64,000 bases of DNA from the NCBI GenBank assembly GCA_019358895.1, contig JAHHIG010000003.1:248001-312000 (forward strand), given 5' to 3'. This DNA comes from Tildeniella nuda ZEHNDER 1965/U140 (lineage in GTDB: Bacteria; Cyanobacteriota; Cyanobacteriia; Leptolyngbyales; Leptolyngbyaceae). The stretch's first letter is position 1. Each line of letters begins with the position of its first letter. A program made the translations under genes and the position numbers. The notes beneath the pieces were generated by a model. The model was not told the origin of the DNA and did not search any database. It saw only the letters and a list, made by a program, of their open reading frames with translations. This document shows, one piece after another, positions 28,645-37,271 of this stretch.

Positions 28645-29163
28645 CTACGATCGCTCCAAATAGTGACGCACGCCCTCGCTCACTTGCAACAAGTTAGGTT
28701 CAATTTTTTTGCTGAGAAAATCCTCAACCGTCTGCGCCACCTTACCCGAAACAAACCACGGAACGCCAGTTTTGTTAGGATCGATCGCTAGCTCACCCAA
28801 ACAGTCAATGCGAGTACCATTCCCTTCTTCCACAAAGCAGTTCCTACCAGCACAGTGAACTGCTTCAGTAAAGGCATGGGTTTCAATGCGCCAATCGGTT
28901 GTGAATTTAGCGTCGTTCCAGGTTGCGTGATCCGTCCAAGACAGCATTGCTTCACTGAGAATCGCGCGTGCCAGTGCGGGAATTTCGCCGCCGCCATGCC
29001 AGATGTTAACCAGGTAAAGCAGTCCTGCTTTTTCTTGACGAGACTTCACTTCAACCTGCCGAACGTTAGACAGAAAAGGAACCAGATCGACCAACTTATC
29101 GCGGTAAGTAGCGTAAACGAGCGATCGTGGAAAGGGCAGATAAACCGAAGATTTAATAAGCAT
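28645..29163 (-). CDS. SRPBCC (polyketide cyclase-like) protein
   Basis: A 172-aa START/SRPBCC-superfamily protein. The start at 29163 (MLIKSSVYLPFPRSLVYATY) matches the usual first strand of this fold, followed by KLVDLVPFLSNVRQVEVKSR, then a WRIETHAFT strand and a long C-terminal helix (VEDFLSKKIEPNLLQV). The longer frame to 29262 adds 33 residues without similarity. Such proteins bind hydrophobic ligands; the ligand here is unknown. Confidence 0.65.
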   Translation of the reverse strand: MLIKSSVYLPFPRSLVYATYRDKLVDLVPFLSNVRQVEVKSRQEKAGLLYLVNIWHGGGEIPALARAILSEAMLSWTDHATWNDAKFTTDWRIETHAFTEAVHCAGRNCFVEEGNGTRIDCLGELAIDPNKTGVPWFVSGKVAQTVEDFLSKKIEPNLLQVSEGVRHYLERS

Positions 29164-29262
29164 GAAGCGTTCAGGAGTGGTGCAGAGCGATTCTCCTGAT
29201 GGAGCGATCGTGCCGCTGTTTGGGCTGTAGTGCTGACACAATACTAACTTGAGGTGAGACAC

Positions 29263-29567
29263 TGTAGCAGCAGTTGGAATGCGTTTAGTGAGTGTTGAGA
29301 CAGCGTTTAGATTTAAACTGCATCTTTAAATATAGAATACTCACGCCTAGTTCTAAACACTTCTATGACCGCAAGTATGCAATTTAAACAGTCTCAAAAT
29401 ATATCTCTGAGCCGATGAGTAATTTTAAGTATTGTTGCAAGATAAAGCTATAAATACGAGAAATATTCATTTAATGATTGCTTAAGCCGAAGCCTGAGAT
29501 GTCGAATAGTTCTGATAGATTTTGCTCACAAGGCACAGCGAACTTTACCTTCACTCAATTTTAACCT
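29263..29567. other. AT-rich intergenic region
   Basis: About 300 bp of AT-rich sequence between divergent genes. Probably promoters; nothing else recognised. Confidence 0.4.
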
Positions 29568-29792
29568 ATGGATATCTACTTCTTCTCTAGCCATGAGCCT
29601 GACTCTGAGATGACTCAAGCTTTAGGTAATTCTATCAAGTCTCGGTTTAAGGGTTGCATCAGTGATGTTCACGCTAGAGATAATCAGATTTCCTTGACGG
29701 AAACTCGACATATCGGTGGCGAAACCTGTCAAGTTTGCCATACGATTCCAACTCAATCAATTGTGTTTACTGAAGCTTCTTTAGCTATTTAA
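29568..29792 (+). CDS. Hypothetical short protein, 74 aa
   Basis: A possible gene beginning MDIYFFSSHEPDSEMTQALG. It has no recognised domain; a CxxC pair (CQVCHT) lies near residue 54. It stands alone after an AT-rich region with a poor ribosome-binding site. It may be real or a chance frame. Confidence 0.3.
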   Translation: MDIYFFSSHEPDSEMTQALGNSIKSRFKGCISDVHARDNQISLTETRHIGGETCQVCHTIPTQSIVFTEASLAI

Positions 29793-29866
29793 GCAGGACG
29801 ATTTGTGGCGCTTGGTGCTACGGCTTGCCTTCTCCATGACGCTCACAGTCAACGGTGAACTCCTGG

Positions 29867-30000
29867 TTGACTGACAAAACTCTTGAAACCCTTATCCTGC
29901 CGTAGGTTGGGTTAGCGTTAGCGTAACCCAACGAAACCGTTACTGGTGTTGGGTTACGCTCCGCTCAACACCAACCTACATCAGAACTTTTGTCAGTCAA
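29867..30000. repeat. MITE-like element with nested inverted repeats
   Basis: A 134-bp element with perfect 13-bp terminal inverted repeats, TTGACTGACAAAA (29867) and TTTTGTCAGTCAA (ending 30000). Inside, GTAGGTTGGGTTAGCG and the complementary CAACACCAACCTAC form further stems. There is no coding capacity. It abuts the heptad-repeat region. Confidence 0.8.
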
Positions 30001-30006
30001 TCAGCG

Positions 30007-30369
30007 GTGAACTCTAAGGATCCGATAACGAACGTCCAAGCTTCGTCACTGAAGCTTAAAGACTCATTAACGAGTATCGAAGACTCATTGACGGGCATCA
30101 AAGACTCATTAACGAATATCGAAGACTCATTGACGGGTATCAAAGACTCATTAACGAATATCGAAGACTCATTGACGAGTATCAGAGACTCAATGGCGAG
30201 TTTCAAAGGCTCAGGGCTGAACCCTAAACACTCAACAACGAGTCTCAAAGACTTAACGATGCGTATTAAACACTCGATCGCGCGAGTTGATCACTCAACA
30301 GCGAGCGCCAGAGACTCAGTTACTAGATTCTGGACTTCTGCATCTGGTCTAGCCCCACAGCAGGACTGA
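30007..30369 (+). CDS. Possible heptad-repeat coiled-coil protein, 120 aa
   Basis: The frame starting with GTG at 30007 encodes seven-residue repeats of the form DSLTxI(E/K), with Leu and Ile at positions a and d and E/K alternating, an ideal coiled coil. The repeat unit is exactly 21 bp, so expansion keeps the frame. Similar short coiled-coil hypothetical proteins occur in cyanobacteria. It is uncertain whether it is expressed: the start is GTG, no clear ribosome-binding site is seen, and the complementary strand is also open for 83 codons. Confidence 0.4.
   Translation: MNSKDPITNVQASSLKLKDSLTSIEDSLTGIKDSLTNIEDSLTGIKDSLTNIEDSLTSIRDSMASFKGSGLNPKHSTTSLKDLTMRIKHSIARVDHSTASARDSVTRFWTSASGLAPQQD
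30061..30333. repeat. 21-bp tandem minisatellite, about 13 units
   Basis: Seven well-conserved units of 21 bp (GACTCATTAACGAATATCGAA alternating with a GACTCATTGACGGG form) run from 30061 to 30207. Six degenerate units continue in the same register to 30333. Alternation gives a 42-bp higher-order period. Confidence 0.88.
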
Positions 30370-30452
30370 GCAAAGAAATTGGGAATCTGTTTCGATCGCT
30401 CAACGCTGACTCTCAATCGATCGTAGTCTCCCCGTTAAACTTCACCCTGATG

Positions 30453-32108
30453 CTATGAAGAAACAGCGTAATGCACCAGTTGGGCAAGCTTGCGGCGCAA
30501 GGTTTCCAGACCCAGACATTCGCTGGCGGAGATGAAGATTGCCTGTGGATACTCTTCTCGCGCCAGTTCCAGCGTGTCGCCGTCTACCTGATCGATTTTG
30601 TTGAAGGCGACCAGTGCGGGACCGGGTGCGATCGGCATGTCTGATAGAATTTTCATCACCGATCGAATCTGGCTTTGCCATGCGGGATGAGACAGATCCA
30701 CCACATGCAGCAGCGCTTCGGCTTCCGTGACTTCCTCCAGCGTGGCGCGAAAGGCATCCAGCAATGAGGGCGGTAAGTCATGGATGAAGCCCACAGTGTC
30801 GGTCAGGAGCAGGGCGATCGGCTCATCTGTCACCGCATCGGGTACGACGAGTCGTCGCGTCGTGGGATCTAGAGTCGCAAACAGTTGGTCTGCTGCATAG
30901 ACCTCGGCATTTGTCAGCACATTCAGCAGCGTAGACTTCCCGGCATTTGTATACCCAACAACGGCTACCGACGGCACCTCTTCATGCTGCCGTCGTTGCC
31001 GCATTCGTGCCCGGTGCGCCTGTAGCTGATTCACTTCCTGCTGCAAGCGCGTAATCCGTCGCTGGATTGCCCGTCGCTCGGTTTCTAGTTTCGTTTCCCC
31101 TGGTCCGCGTGTGCCAATACCGCCGCCCAAGCGAGACATTGCCTGCCCACGTCCGGTAAGTCGCGGCAGCATATATTCCAGTTGCGCCAGTTCGACCTGA
31201 AGTTTTCCGGCACCCGATCGCGCGCGCTGAGCAAAGATATCGAGAATGACTTCGGTACGATCGACCACGCGAATGCCAATCAAGGTTTCTAAATTTCGCA
31301 CTTGCGCGGGGGAAAGATCGCGATCGAACACGATCAGATTTGCGCCAACAGACTGCGCCGCCAGCGCAATTTCCTGTACCTTGCCTTCACCGACCACTGT
31401 TTGATGATGGGGATGGGAGCGCTTCTGCTGAAGCGTTTGCAGCACTTGACCACCCGCTGTTTCCACCAGGCGCTCCAACTCCGTCAACCCATCTTTGAAG
31501 CGCTGTACGGCTCGGTTGTCGGTCATCAGTCCTACCAGTAACACTTGATCATGATCGCGATCGACCTGCTGTGCGGTATAGTCTCGCCGAAACTCTTCTT
31601 CCAGTCCCTCAACGAGATTGAGAAAGTCTTGATTGGTCAACACATCTAGGCTCAGAGGCGGCGAAACCGTCCAGGCAGTTTCGGGATGCGGTACCAAATG
31701 CGCTAAGTATGTCTCTTTAACATACCCTGTTGCGCCACCTCCCCGACGTTCAAAGCCGCCGCCTGTGAGGGTTAGCGTTACCAGCGCGTCCAGCCGCTGC
31801 ATCGCCATTGCCGTCAGCGCTGAGTCACTGGGCGGCTCAAACTTCAACTGGGTTGAAAGACACCGAATCCCACAAAGTCGCTCGGCACCATAGCGGGGCA
31901 GTTCCAGCGGGGGAATCTGCGTCTGGCGAGGCGTGCCTACTCCAACCCGCATTACCTGTCCGCGCCGATTCACATACGCACACAAAGGCTGGTTCAACTC
32001 AGTGCTGACCGCTGCTAACCGTTGGGCAAATTCGGGCGTGGTGATGCGATCGCCCGGTAGCCGCTGGTGATACAACCGCTGCAACTGCTTGACCTGGCTG
32101 GTCTTCAA
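30453..32108 (-). CDS. hflX: GTPase HflX
   Basis: A ribosome-associated GTPase of 551 aa that rescues or splits stalled ribosomes in studied bacteria. It has the HflX-specific segment GGGIGTRGPGETKLETERR (328-346). The G1 P-loop is GYTNAGKS (385-392), then the G3 motif DTVGFI and the G4 motif NKID. The N-terminal 185 residues before the usual HflX domain are an extension typical of the longer cyanobacterial forms. It is transcribed alone. Confidence 0.92.
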   Translation of the reverse strand: MKTSQVKQLQRLYHQRLPGDRITTPEFAQRLAAVSTELNQPLCAYVNRRGQVMRVGVGTPRQTQIPPLELPRYGAERLCGIRCLSTQLKFEPPSDSALTAMAMQRLDALVTLTLTGGGFERRGGGATGYVKETYLAHLVPHPETAWTVSPPLSLDVLTNQDFLNLVEGLEEEFRRDYTAQQVDRDHDQVLLVGLMTDNRAVQRFKDGLTELERLVETAGGQVLQTLQQKRSHPHHQTVVGEGKVQEIALAAQSVGANLIVFDRDLSPAQVRNLETLIGIRVVDRTEVILDIFAQRARSGAGKLQVELAQLEYMLPRLTGRGQAMSRLGGGIGTRGPGETKLETERRAIQRRITRLQQEVNQLQAHRARMRQRRQHEEVPSVAVVGYTNAGKSTLLNVLTNAEVYAADQLFATLDPTTRRLVVPDAVTDEPIALLLTDTVGFIHDLPPSLLDAFRATLEEVTEAEALLHVVDLSHPAWQSQIRSVMKILSDMPIAPGPALVAFNKIDQVDGDTLELAREEYPQAIFISASECLGLETLRRKLAQLVHYAVSS

Positions 32109-32255
32109 GCCCTGGAGATTTCCATAAACCGTTTCGATAAAAGCAACTAGCCAAACGCAACTGTGTTCATTTTAATCAATTGCGGGGCAGAGTTTTGCTT
32201 TTTGGGAGAGGAGAGAGAAGTGAGGTGAGAGGGGAGTTTTGAGTTACGACCCGCT

Positions 32256-32290
32256 ACTCCCGACTCCCGACTCCCGACTCCCAACTCCCC
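32256..32290. repeat. Heptamer tandem repeat (ACTCCCG)5
   Basis: Five consecutive 7-bp units, the last two with one change each. A typical cyanobacterial short tandem repeat, ending at the stop of the ssb remnant. Confidence 0.9.
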
Positions 32291-32291
32291 G

Positions 32292-32669
32292 TTAAGCCGT
32301 CACAGGTGCTTTACCTTTCTTTTTCTGTGCGTCTGTTTCTAGTACAGTTGCTTCAGGCGCTGGAGCATCAGCGTAATCATCGTTGATCTGATTGTCTTCA
32401 TCTTCAGCACTCTTCACATTATCGAGATCGATATCCAGCACCGTCATTGATAATCCAGCGCGTGGCGTGTTGCCATTGCTGGAAATATACGGGTTCGGTT
32501 CAAGTTTGCCTGTGCAAATGATGAGCGATCCTTTTTTAAGAAACGGCAGTGTTCGCCATGCAGTCGATTTTTCCCAAATGCTTAACGAGACAGTGAACGA
32601 CTCCTCACGATTCCGTACGCCGCGAACGTAGAGGGTAGCTTTGGCGACTTTGGCTTTCTCGCTGTTAAC
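32292..32669 (-). pseudogene. ssb: 5'-truncated single-stranded DNA-binding protein
   Basis: The minus strand encodes about 125 residues of an OB-fold SSB: ATLYVRGVRNREESFTVSLS, then IWEKSTAWRTLPFLKKGS and LIICTGKLEPNPYIS, with an acidic tail. This is the middle and end of an SSB domain. The frame upstream (VNSEKAK preceded by FTFLL) reaches a TGA near 32720 without a start codon, so the first 25-30 residues are missing. The IS21 remnant begins 210 bp upstream, which suggests the 5' part was lost in a rearrangement. Frame and codon use are otherwise intact. Confidence 0.65.
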
Positions 32670-32879
32670 CAGTAAAAAAGTAAAACAATTTAGAAGGCTA
32701 GAAGCCTCACTCTTTCATCCAGGAATGTAAGGTTTTGTAAAAATCTAAAACAATTGTGTTCAACTTAGACTTCAAGAAACTCCTTATTTACATTAAAATT
32801 CAATAAAAAAGTCAAACAATCTCTTAGCAATTCTTAAAACTTTTAGGACTCTTAACTGACTTTATCTAGCAGTCTGTAG
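32670..32879. other. AT-rich spacer between ssb remnant and IS21 remnant
   Basis: About 210 bp with runs of A and T and no coding features. It replaces the expected 5' end of ssb. Confidence 0.4.
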
Positions 32880-33686
32880 GGGCTCTTCCCAGCTTTTGGT
32901 GATCTAGCGTCATAATTGCAAAATTTCACGATAGCTCGGCACCGGATTCTCCGGATGCTTCGGCACCTGAGTAACGATTCTTTCGGCACCTAATTCTCCG
33001 GATACCTCGGCAGGTAATTCACACTCAACATCGGCTACCTCTGACTACACTGCACTGGTTCATCAGTGAGGGGGTGTGGGAGATGGGGAAACGAAAGCAA
33101 CAAGGAGGATTACTGCCAATGGCAAAGTTTCGGGAAATGATCCGGATGCATGAGTTGGGGTACAGCCAGTGCGCGATTGCCCAGAGTTGTGCTGTAGCCC
33201 GTTCAACCGTGCAGGATTACGTGCGACGAGCGACGGCGAAAGGCTTAAGCGATGCGCAGCTGAGTCAGATGAGTGATAGCGAAGCGTTGGAACTGCTGGG
33301 CAAAGGCAAACGCAAAGTCTTGCCCAAAACTGAGACTATCGATTTTGCTCAGGTGGCAATCGAGTTGCAACGCAAAGGCGTAACGCTTGCCCTGCTGTGG
33401 CAGGGAGGATTGGAACAAGGGCAGTGGCAATTGAGTTACGGGGGCTTTTGTCGGCGCTACAACCGTTGGCGAGCGCAGCAAAAGCTATCGATGCGGCAAG
33501 TGTACAAAGGGGGCGACAAGCTCTTTGTGGACTACTGCGGACTGACGGTGCCAGTGGTCCATCCCGAAACTGGAGCAGTGACAGACGCCCAAGTCTTTGT
33601 CGCGCCATAATCCTTAGTATCGTTGGTACTATCTAGCAACGATGGTTGCTCTATGAACACTGATCACCAAAAGCTGGGAAGGGCCC
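32880..33686 (+). mobile_element. Internally deleted IS21-family element
   Basis: An 807-bp element bounded by about 25-bp inverted repeats with one mismatch (CTTCCCAGCTTTTGGTGATC at 32885; GATCACCAAAAGCTGGGAAG at 33662). The left end carries several copies of TTCGGCACC-TxxTTCTCCGG, the repeated transposase-binding sites typical of IS21 ends. Only the first third of istA remains and istB is absent, so it is non-autonomous. Confidence 0.8.
33083..33610 (+). pseudogene. IS21 transposase IstA, C-terminally truncated
   Basis: About 175 residues remain of an IstA-type transposase (normally about 500). The N-terminal helix-turn-helix is present (MIRMHELGYSQCAIAQSCAV, then ARSTVQDYVRRA). The catalytic core begins with KLFVDYCGLTVPV, whose Asp is the first of the DDE triad. 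The frame then stops at 33610, 51 bp before the right inverted repeat; the other catalytic residues and the IstB ATPase are missing. Confidence 0.85.
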
Positions 33687-33919
33687 AGGATAATTGACAT
33701 TTCACAACGGTCGATCCGGCTTTTCAAACAGCCTCTAAATCGTAAGGAGTTCCTCTACGATTCTTCAAGCAGTGCAGGAACAAACAAATTCGTGCCTCTC
33801 TAGGAGTAGCAAATCTATTATTGTTAAATTCTCGCGTCAGCAGCCTGCGGTTATCGGGTCGAGCCGTCGAAAAGGTATACTTCTGGAGAACGATAGTCTA
33901 ATGATGTAATCCCCCTTTC
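33687..33919. other. Junction between IS21 remnant and island
   Basis: About 230 bp. The minus strand has a short frame ending PYDLEAV before a stop, followed by sequence GGCTGTTTGAAAAGCC, which resembles insertion-sequence ends. I could not assign it. The pepM promoter should be at its right side. Confidence 0.35.
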
Positions 33920-35446
33920 ATGCCCACCAGTGCCAATCGCCTTCGTGAAATGCTCTATGGTTCTAGGATAGCTACTCTAATAGAGGCACATAATACACTT
34001 TCGGCTCTTGTGGCACAAGAGGCTGGCTTTGACGCCATCTGGCTAAGCTCTCTCACCATGTCTTGTGCATATGGAGTACGTGATAGTAATGAGCTTACAG
34101 TGGAACATATACTCGATAATATCGAGTATATTACTGAGCGCGTACATATTCCGGTTTTATTAGATGCTGATACAGGATATGGAGGTTTTAATCAGTTTCG
34201 ACGATTAGTGCGACGTCTCTGCGTACGAAAAGTGGGTGGAGTTTGTATTGAAGACAAGGTTTTCCCAAAAACTAATTCTTTCATCAATCCTACATCACAG
34301 AAACTCATCTCGATAGATGAATTCTGTGGAAAAATCCGTGCTGGTTGCGATACACGAACTGATGACTTGATCATAGTCGCTCGTACTGAAGCACTGGTGA
34401 TTGGATCTGGTCTAGATGAGGCACTTTTAAGGGGGCGAGCTTACAGCGATGCAGGGGCGGATGCACTTCTCGTACATTCAAGAGCATCGTCATTTGATGA
34501 AATTGCTGCTTTTATGAAAGAGTGGGATCGTAATATTCCCATTATTTGTGTACCTACAACTTACGCTGATACTCCCATCAACGTAATTCAAGAGGCTAGA
34601 ATTTCAGCGGTAATTTGGGCAAATCACCTCCTTCGCGCATCACTTCTGGCAATGCAGCAAACTGCATGTTATATCCTTGAACAAGGCAATGCACATGGAT
34701 TAGAGAATCAGTTAGTACCATTGAATGAGTTGTGGCGGCTTCAGAATGTTGAGGAGTTACAATCTGCTGAACATCGCTATGTTACATCTTCAAAATTGGA
34801 GACTATCTTGCTCTATCTACCTAGTCCACCCATAGTAGACTTTTACACTTCTCCACTAACTTCTAGTGATGTAATTACCCGTTGGAATAAGCAATTAAAA
34901 AGCTTTGGAGAATCTGAAATATGCAATATCAATACGTCCACAAGAGCCTCACTCAACGATCAGCACGTTCTATGTCTAGACAAGAACAGTATCGTGCAAA
35001 TCCAAAGTATTCTCGCTAGGATTGCTTCATCAACGAACGCATTTGTTATCTTAACGACTGCTACCGCTTTAGAAGACTATCTAATTAATCTTATCTACTC
35101 ATACCATTGTGAAGCGCTCATCCTTGTCAATGCGACCCAAAGTCCTGAAAAAATACCTTCTTCTTGGTGTGTGCATTGTACCAATTCATCAGGCTTAGGT
35201 GTTGTTGACACTCCTAAGCAACTCCTAAAAATAGGACATGAGGTATCTTATGAATGCACTCATGGTATGTGGACAGGAATTATGAGCTTCCGTGGCCATG
35301 GCATAAAAGCACTTTATGAAGAATTGACCCGTCTCAGTTCGAATACAAATCAACTGATTGAAATTAATGAGTTAATAAATTCCCTTGTTAGGCATGTAGA
35401 AATTAATGTGGTTTATGTGAATGGCGGATGGGAGTTCGCACAATAA
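33920..35446 (+). CDS. pepM: Phosphoenolpyruvate mutase with C-terminal extension
   Basis: A 508-aa protein whose first 290 residues are a PEP mutase, the entry enzyme of phosphonate biosynthesis (PEP to phosphonopyruvate). The hallmark EDK-x5-NS reads EDKVFPKTNS (111-120), after LLDADTGYG (metal-binding Asp) and YGVRDSNE. Lyase relatives lack this motif. The remaining 210 residues are not a second mutase. Their end (WTGIMSFRGHGIKALYEEL, then VVYVNGGWEFAQ) resembles the tail of nucleotidyltransferase domains fused to some PEP mutases, but no GxGTRL loop is present. It starts the AT-rich island and is followed 22 bp later by a NUDIX gene. Confidence 0.88.
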   Translation: MPTSANRLREMLYGSRIATLIEAHNTLSALVAQEAGFDAIWLSSLTMSCAYGVRDSNELTVEHILDNIEYITERVHIPVLLDADTGYGGFNQFRRLVRRLCVRKVGGVCIEDKVFPKTNSFINPTSQKLISIDEFCGKIRAGCDTRTDDLIIVARTEALVIGSGLDEALLRGRAYSDAGADALLVHSRASSFDEIAAFMKEWDRNIPIICVPTTYADTPINVIQEARISAVIWANHLLRASLLAMQQTACYILEQGNAHGLENQLVPLNELWRLQNVEELQSAEHRYVTSSKLETILLYLPSPPIVDFYTSPLTSSDVITRWNKQLKSFGESEICNINTSTRASLNDQHVLCLDKNSIVQIQSILARIASSTNAFVILTTATALEDYLINLIYSYHCEALILVNATQSPEKIPSSWCVHCTNSSGLGVVDTPKQLLKIGHEVSYECTHGMWTGIMSFRGHGIKALYEELTRLSSNTNQLIEINELINSLVRHVEINVVYVNGGWEFAQ

Positions 35447-35467
35447 ATGTCATAGAAACTTTCTCGT

Positions 35468-36085
35468 ATGTGTAGAAAAGTTGAGATTTTGAAACACTCT
35501 CGAATTACGAACGTTGGTCCGGGAATGGATCACCTGAAACTACGCTGCGAAAAATTTGATGGTCATATGAGCACCACCCAAGATTATTTTGTGGTGGGGG
35601 TAGGCAAACGCGCTGTGGGCGTGCTTGCGTATGACCCAATATCCGATTGCGTTGTACTTGTTGAACAATTTCGGGTAGGAGCTTATGTATCCAGGGCTTC
35701 AGTGGAAGGTTTAGGATGGACAACTGAGATTGTAATGGGGACACTTACAGATGGTGAGAAGCCAGAAGCATTAGCCCGATTGGAACTTAATGAAGAAATT
35801 GGATGTGAACCAGAGGATATTATTGAAATTTTTCAGTACTTGCCTGATCCAGCGTCTAATGCAGCACTAGTGCAGCTTTTTTGTGCTCGTGTCAAGGCTC
35901 CTAAAACTCTGGTTGAACGTGGTAATGCTTATGAGCAGGAAAATGTACGTCCCTGTATTGTATCTTGTGAGAAAATTCCCAATCTTCTTACAGAAGCATC
36001 CTGTGCTAATGCTTCTACACTATTAGCTCTTCAGTGGTTTTTGCTAAATCGCACCAAGGTACGTCATCAGTGGCTCTTAAACTAA
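35468..36085 (+). CDS. NUDIX hydrolase-like protein
   Basis: A 205-aa protein similar to ADP-ribose pyrophosphatase-type NUDIX enzymes. It has VVGVGKRAVGVLAYDP, VVLVEQFRVGAY and a Nudix box at 91-112 starting GTLTDGE and ending LELNEEIG. The box fits G-x5-E-x7-R-E-U-x-E-E-x-G except that Leu105 replaces the usual Arg; the metal-binding Glu residues (106, 109, 110) are kept. It is co-directional with pepM, and its last 4 bp overlap the end of the convergent HprK-like gene. Substrate unknown; a CMP- or other nucleotide-linked phosphonate is a guess. Confidence 0.7.
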   Translation: MCRKVEILKHSRITNVGPGMDHLKLRCEKFDGHMSTTQDYFVVGVGKRAVGVLAYDPISDCVVLVEQFRVGAYVSRASVEGLGWTTEIVMGTLTDGEKPEALARLELNEEIGCEPEDIIEIFQYLPDPASNAALVQLFCARVKAPKTLVERGNAYEQENVRPCIVSCEKIPNLLTEASCANASTLLALQWFLLNRTKVRHQWLLN

Positions 36086-37260
36086 CAGCGATCATCTGGA
36101 CTAATGGTAGGCAGGGGAGGGTAGTCGTGCAGATTCTCAGAATCTTTTTGGCAGTCAATTAGACTCCATTGAGTTTTTCTTAACTCAGGTACCTGTCCAA
36201 GTAGGTCATCCAATGAGGGACACCAGTTCAGCCGATACAATGGAACTTTAAAGGACTTTATTGCATCAACTACGCTATCAAGAGTCTTTAGAACCAAGTT
36301 AGAAGTAACAGAGTTGATTGCTAACCAATCTGAGTGATTAGGGTTAAAAATCCCCTGAAGGTATTCTGGAAGCTGCGAGGCAACTTCTTCAACATTTACT
36401 TGATGCAACTCTGGAGATTTATCCTTGCTGAAGTTAGGTAGAATAATAGCCCCAAGAGGGGCTTCTACTTCAATTCCAGCACTAAAGCGTGATGCTCCTT
36501 GTGATGGGTATAGAGCTACCTTGTTATAGACGTTCCATAGTGCATCACTATTATTTAGAATTGCACGATGTTCTTCTGGAAAATCCACCGCTAGCTCACG
36601 CAACGAAGATACAGTTGCTACTTCAACTTTGAAGAAAGCTGGCCAACCACGTGCTACGAGATGATCTTTACGTACTGCGATGCAGACATTGTCATTAGCT
36701 AGCTTTGCTACATTGAAGCTATGAAGTAGCCGACAAAGTATAGAAGTTTTACCAGCACCCTTATTACCAATAGCTATGACGGCTTGCCCATTTGCTACAA
36801 CTCCGCTAGCGTGGATAATAACACCCTCACGGCGCTGAATCGCATTCGACAAAAGATCTTCCACTATTCGTAGAACAGGAACACGTAGTGAATCTTGAGT
36901 AGGTCCCCAAATTTTTATTTCAGATGTATTTCGATCAATCCGTACAATTGCCTTACTCGGCAGCATCCAGACCCAGCGAATTTCTCCCTGATCTATATAT
37001 TTACCAGTACACTGAAGGAATGCTTTGCTTCGATCAATATCGATTTCAATACTTCCATTCTTGTTTGGCACCTCAATTGGCGGCATTCCCACTTCAACAC
37101 CAATACAAGCAATAGGTGTGTAAGTTGCTTGTCCTTGTGATGGACTTATTTTTATGTATGGTTCGAAGTATGCCTTAAGAAAAGGAATAAGGGATCCTTC
37201 AAGGTTAGGAAGAAGAACCTTGAGATCAAGATTGAAGTAAGTGAAACGGTAGTCTATCAT
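36082..37260 (-). CDS. HPr kinase-like P-loop protein A
   Basis: A 392-aa protein related to HPr(Ser) kinase. The Walker A motif is GNKGAGKT (165-172), preceded by GVIIHASGVV, and KLANDNVCI follows where HPr kinases have their second acidic motif. The N-terminal 140 residues have no recognised fold. It is the distal gene of a minus-strand run, 11 bp after a second HprK-like gene. HprK-related proteins of this type accompany peptide-modifying and small-molecule pathways, where they phosphorylate a substrate. The target here is unknown. Confidence 0.7.
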   Translation of the reverse strand: MIDYRFTYFNLDLKVLLPNLEGSLIPFLKAYFEPYIKISPSQGQATYTPIACIGVEVGMPPIEVPNKNGSIEIDIDRSKAFLQCTGKYIDQGEIRWVWMLPSKAIVRIDRNTSEIKIWGPTQDSLRVPVLRIVEDLLSNAIQRREGVIIHASGVVANGQAVIAIGNKGAGKTSILCRLLHSFNVAKLANDNVCIAVRKDHLVARGWPAFFKVEVATVSSLRELAVDFPEEHRAILNNSDALWNVYNKVALYPSQGASRFSAGIEVEAPLGAIILPNFSKDKSPELHQVNVEEVASQLPEYLQGIFNPNHSDWLAINSVTSNLVLKTLDSVVDAIKSFKVPLYRLNWCPSLDDLLGQVPELRKTQWSLIDCQKDSENLHDYPPLPTISPDDRC

Positions 37261-37271
37261 TGCTTATTTTT

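Noticed and set aside
29997-30248. Minus-strand ORF with VNESLI/VNESSIF repeats
   Set aside because: It is the complement of the 21-bp minisatellite; the plus-strand frame has the better coiled-coil pattern.
30061-30333. CRISPR-like array
   Set aside because: Units are contiguous 21-bp tandem repeats without spacers; no cas genes are nearby.
32392-32631. Plus-strand 79-aa ORF
   Set aside because: It is antisense to the recognisable ssb remnant.
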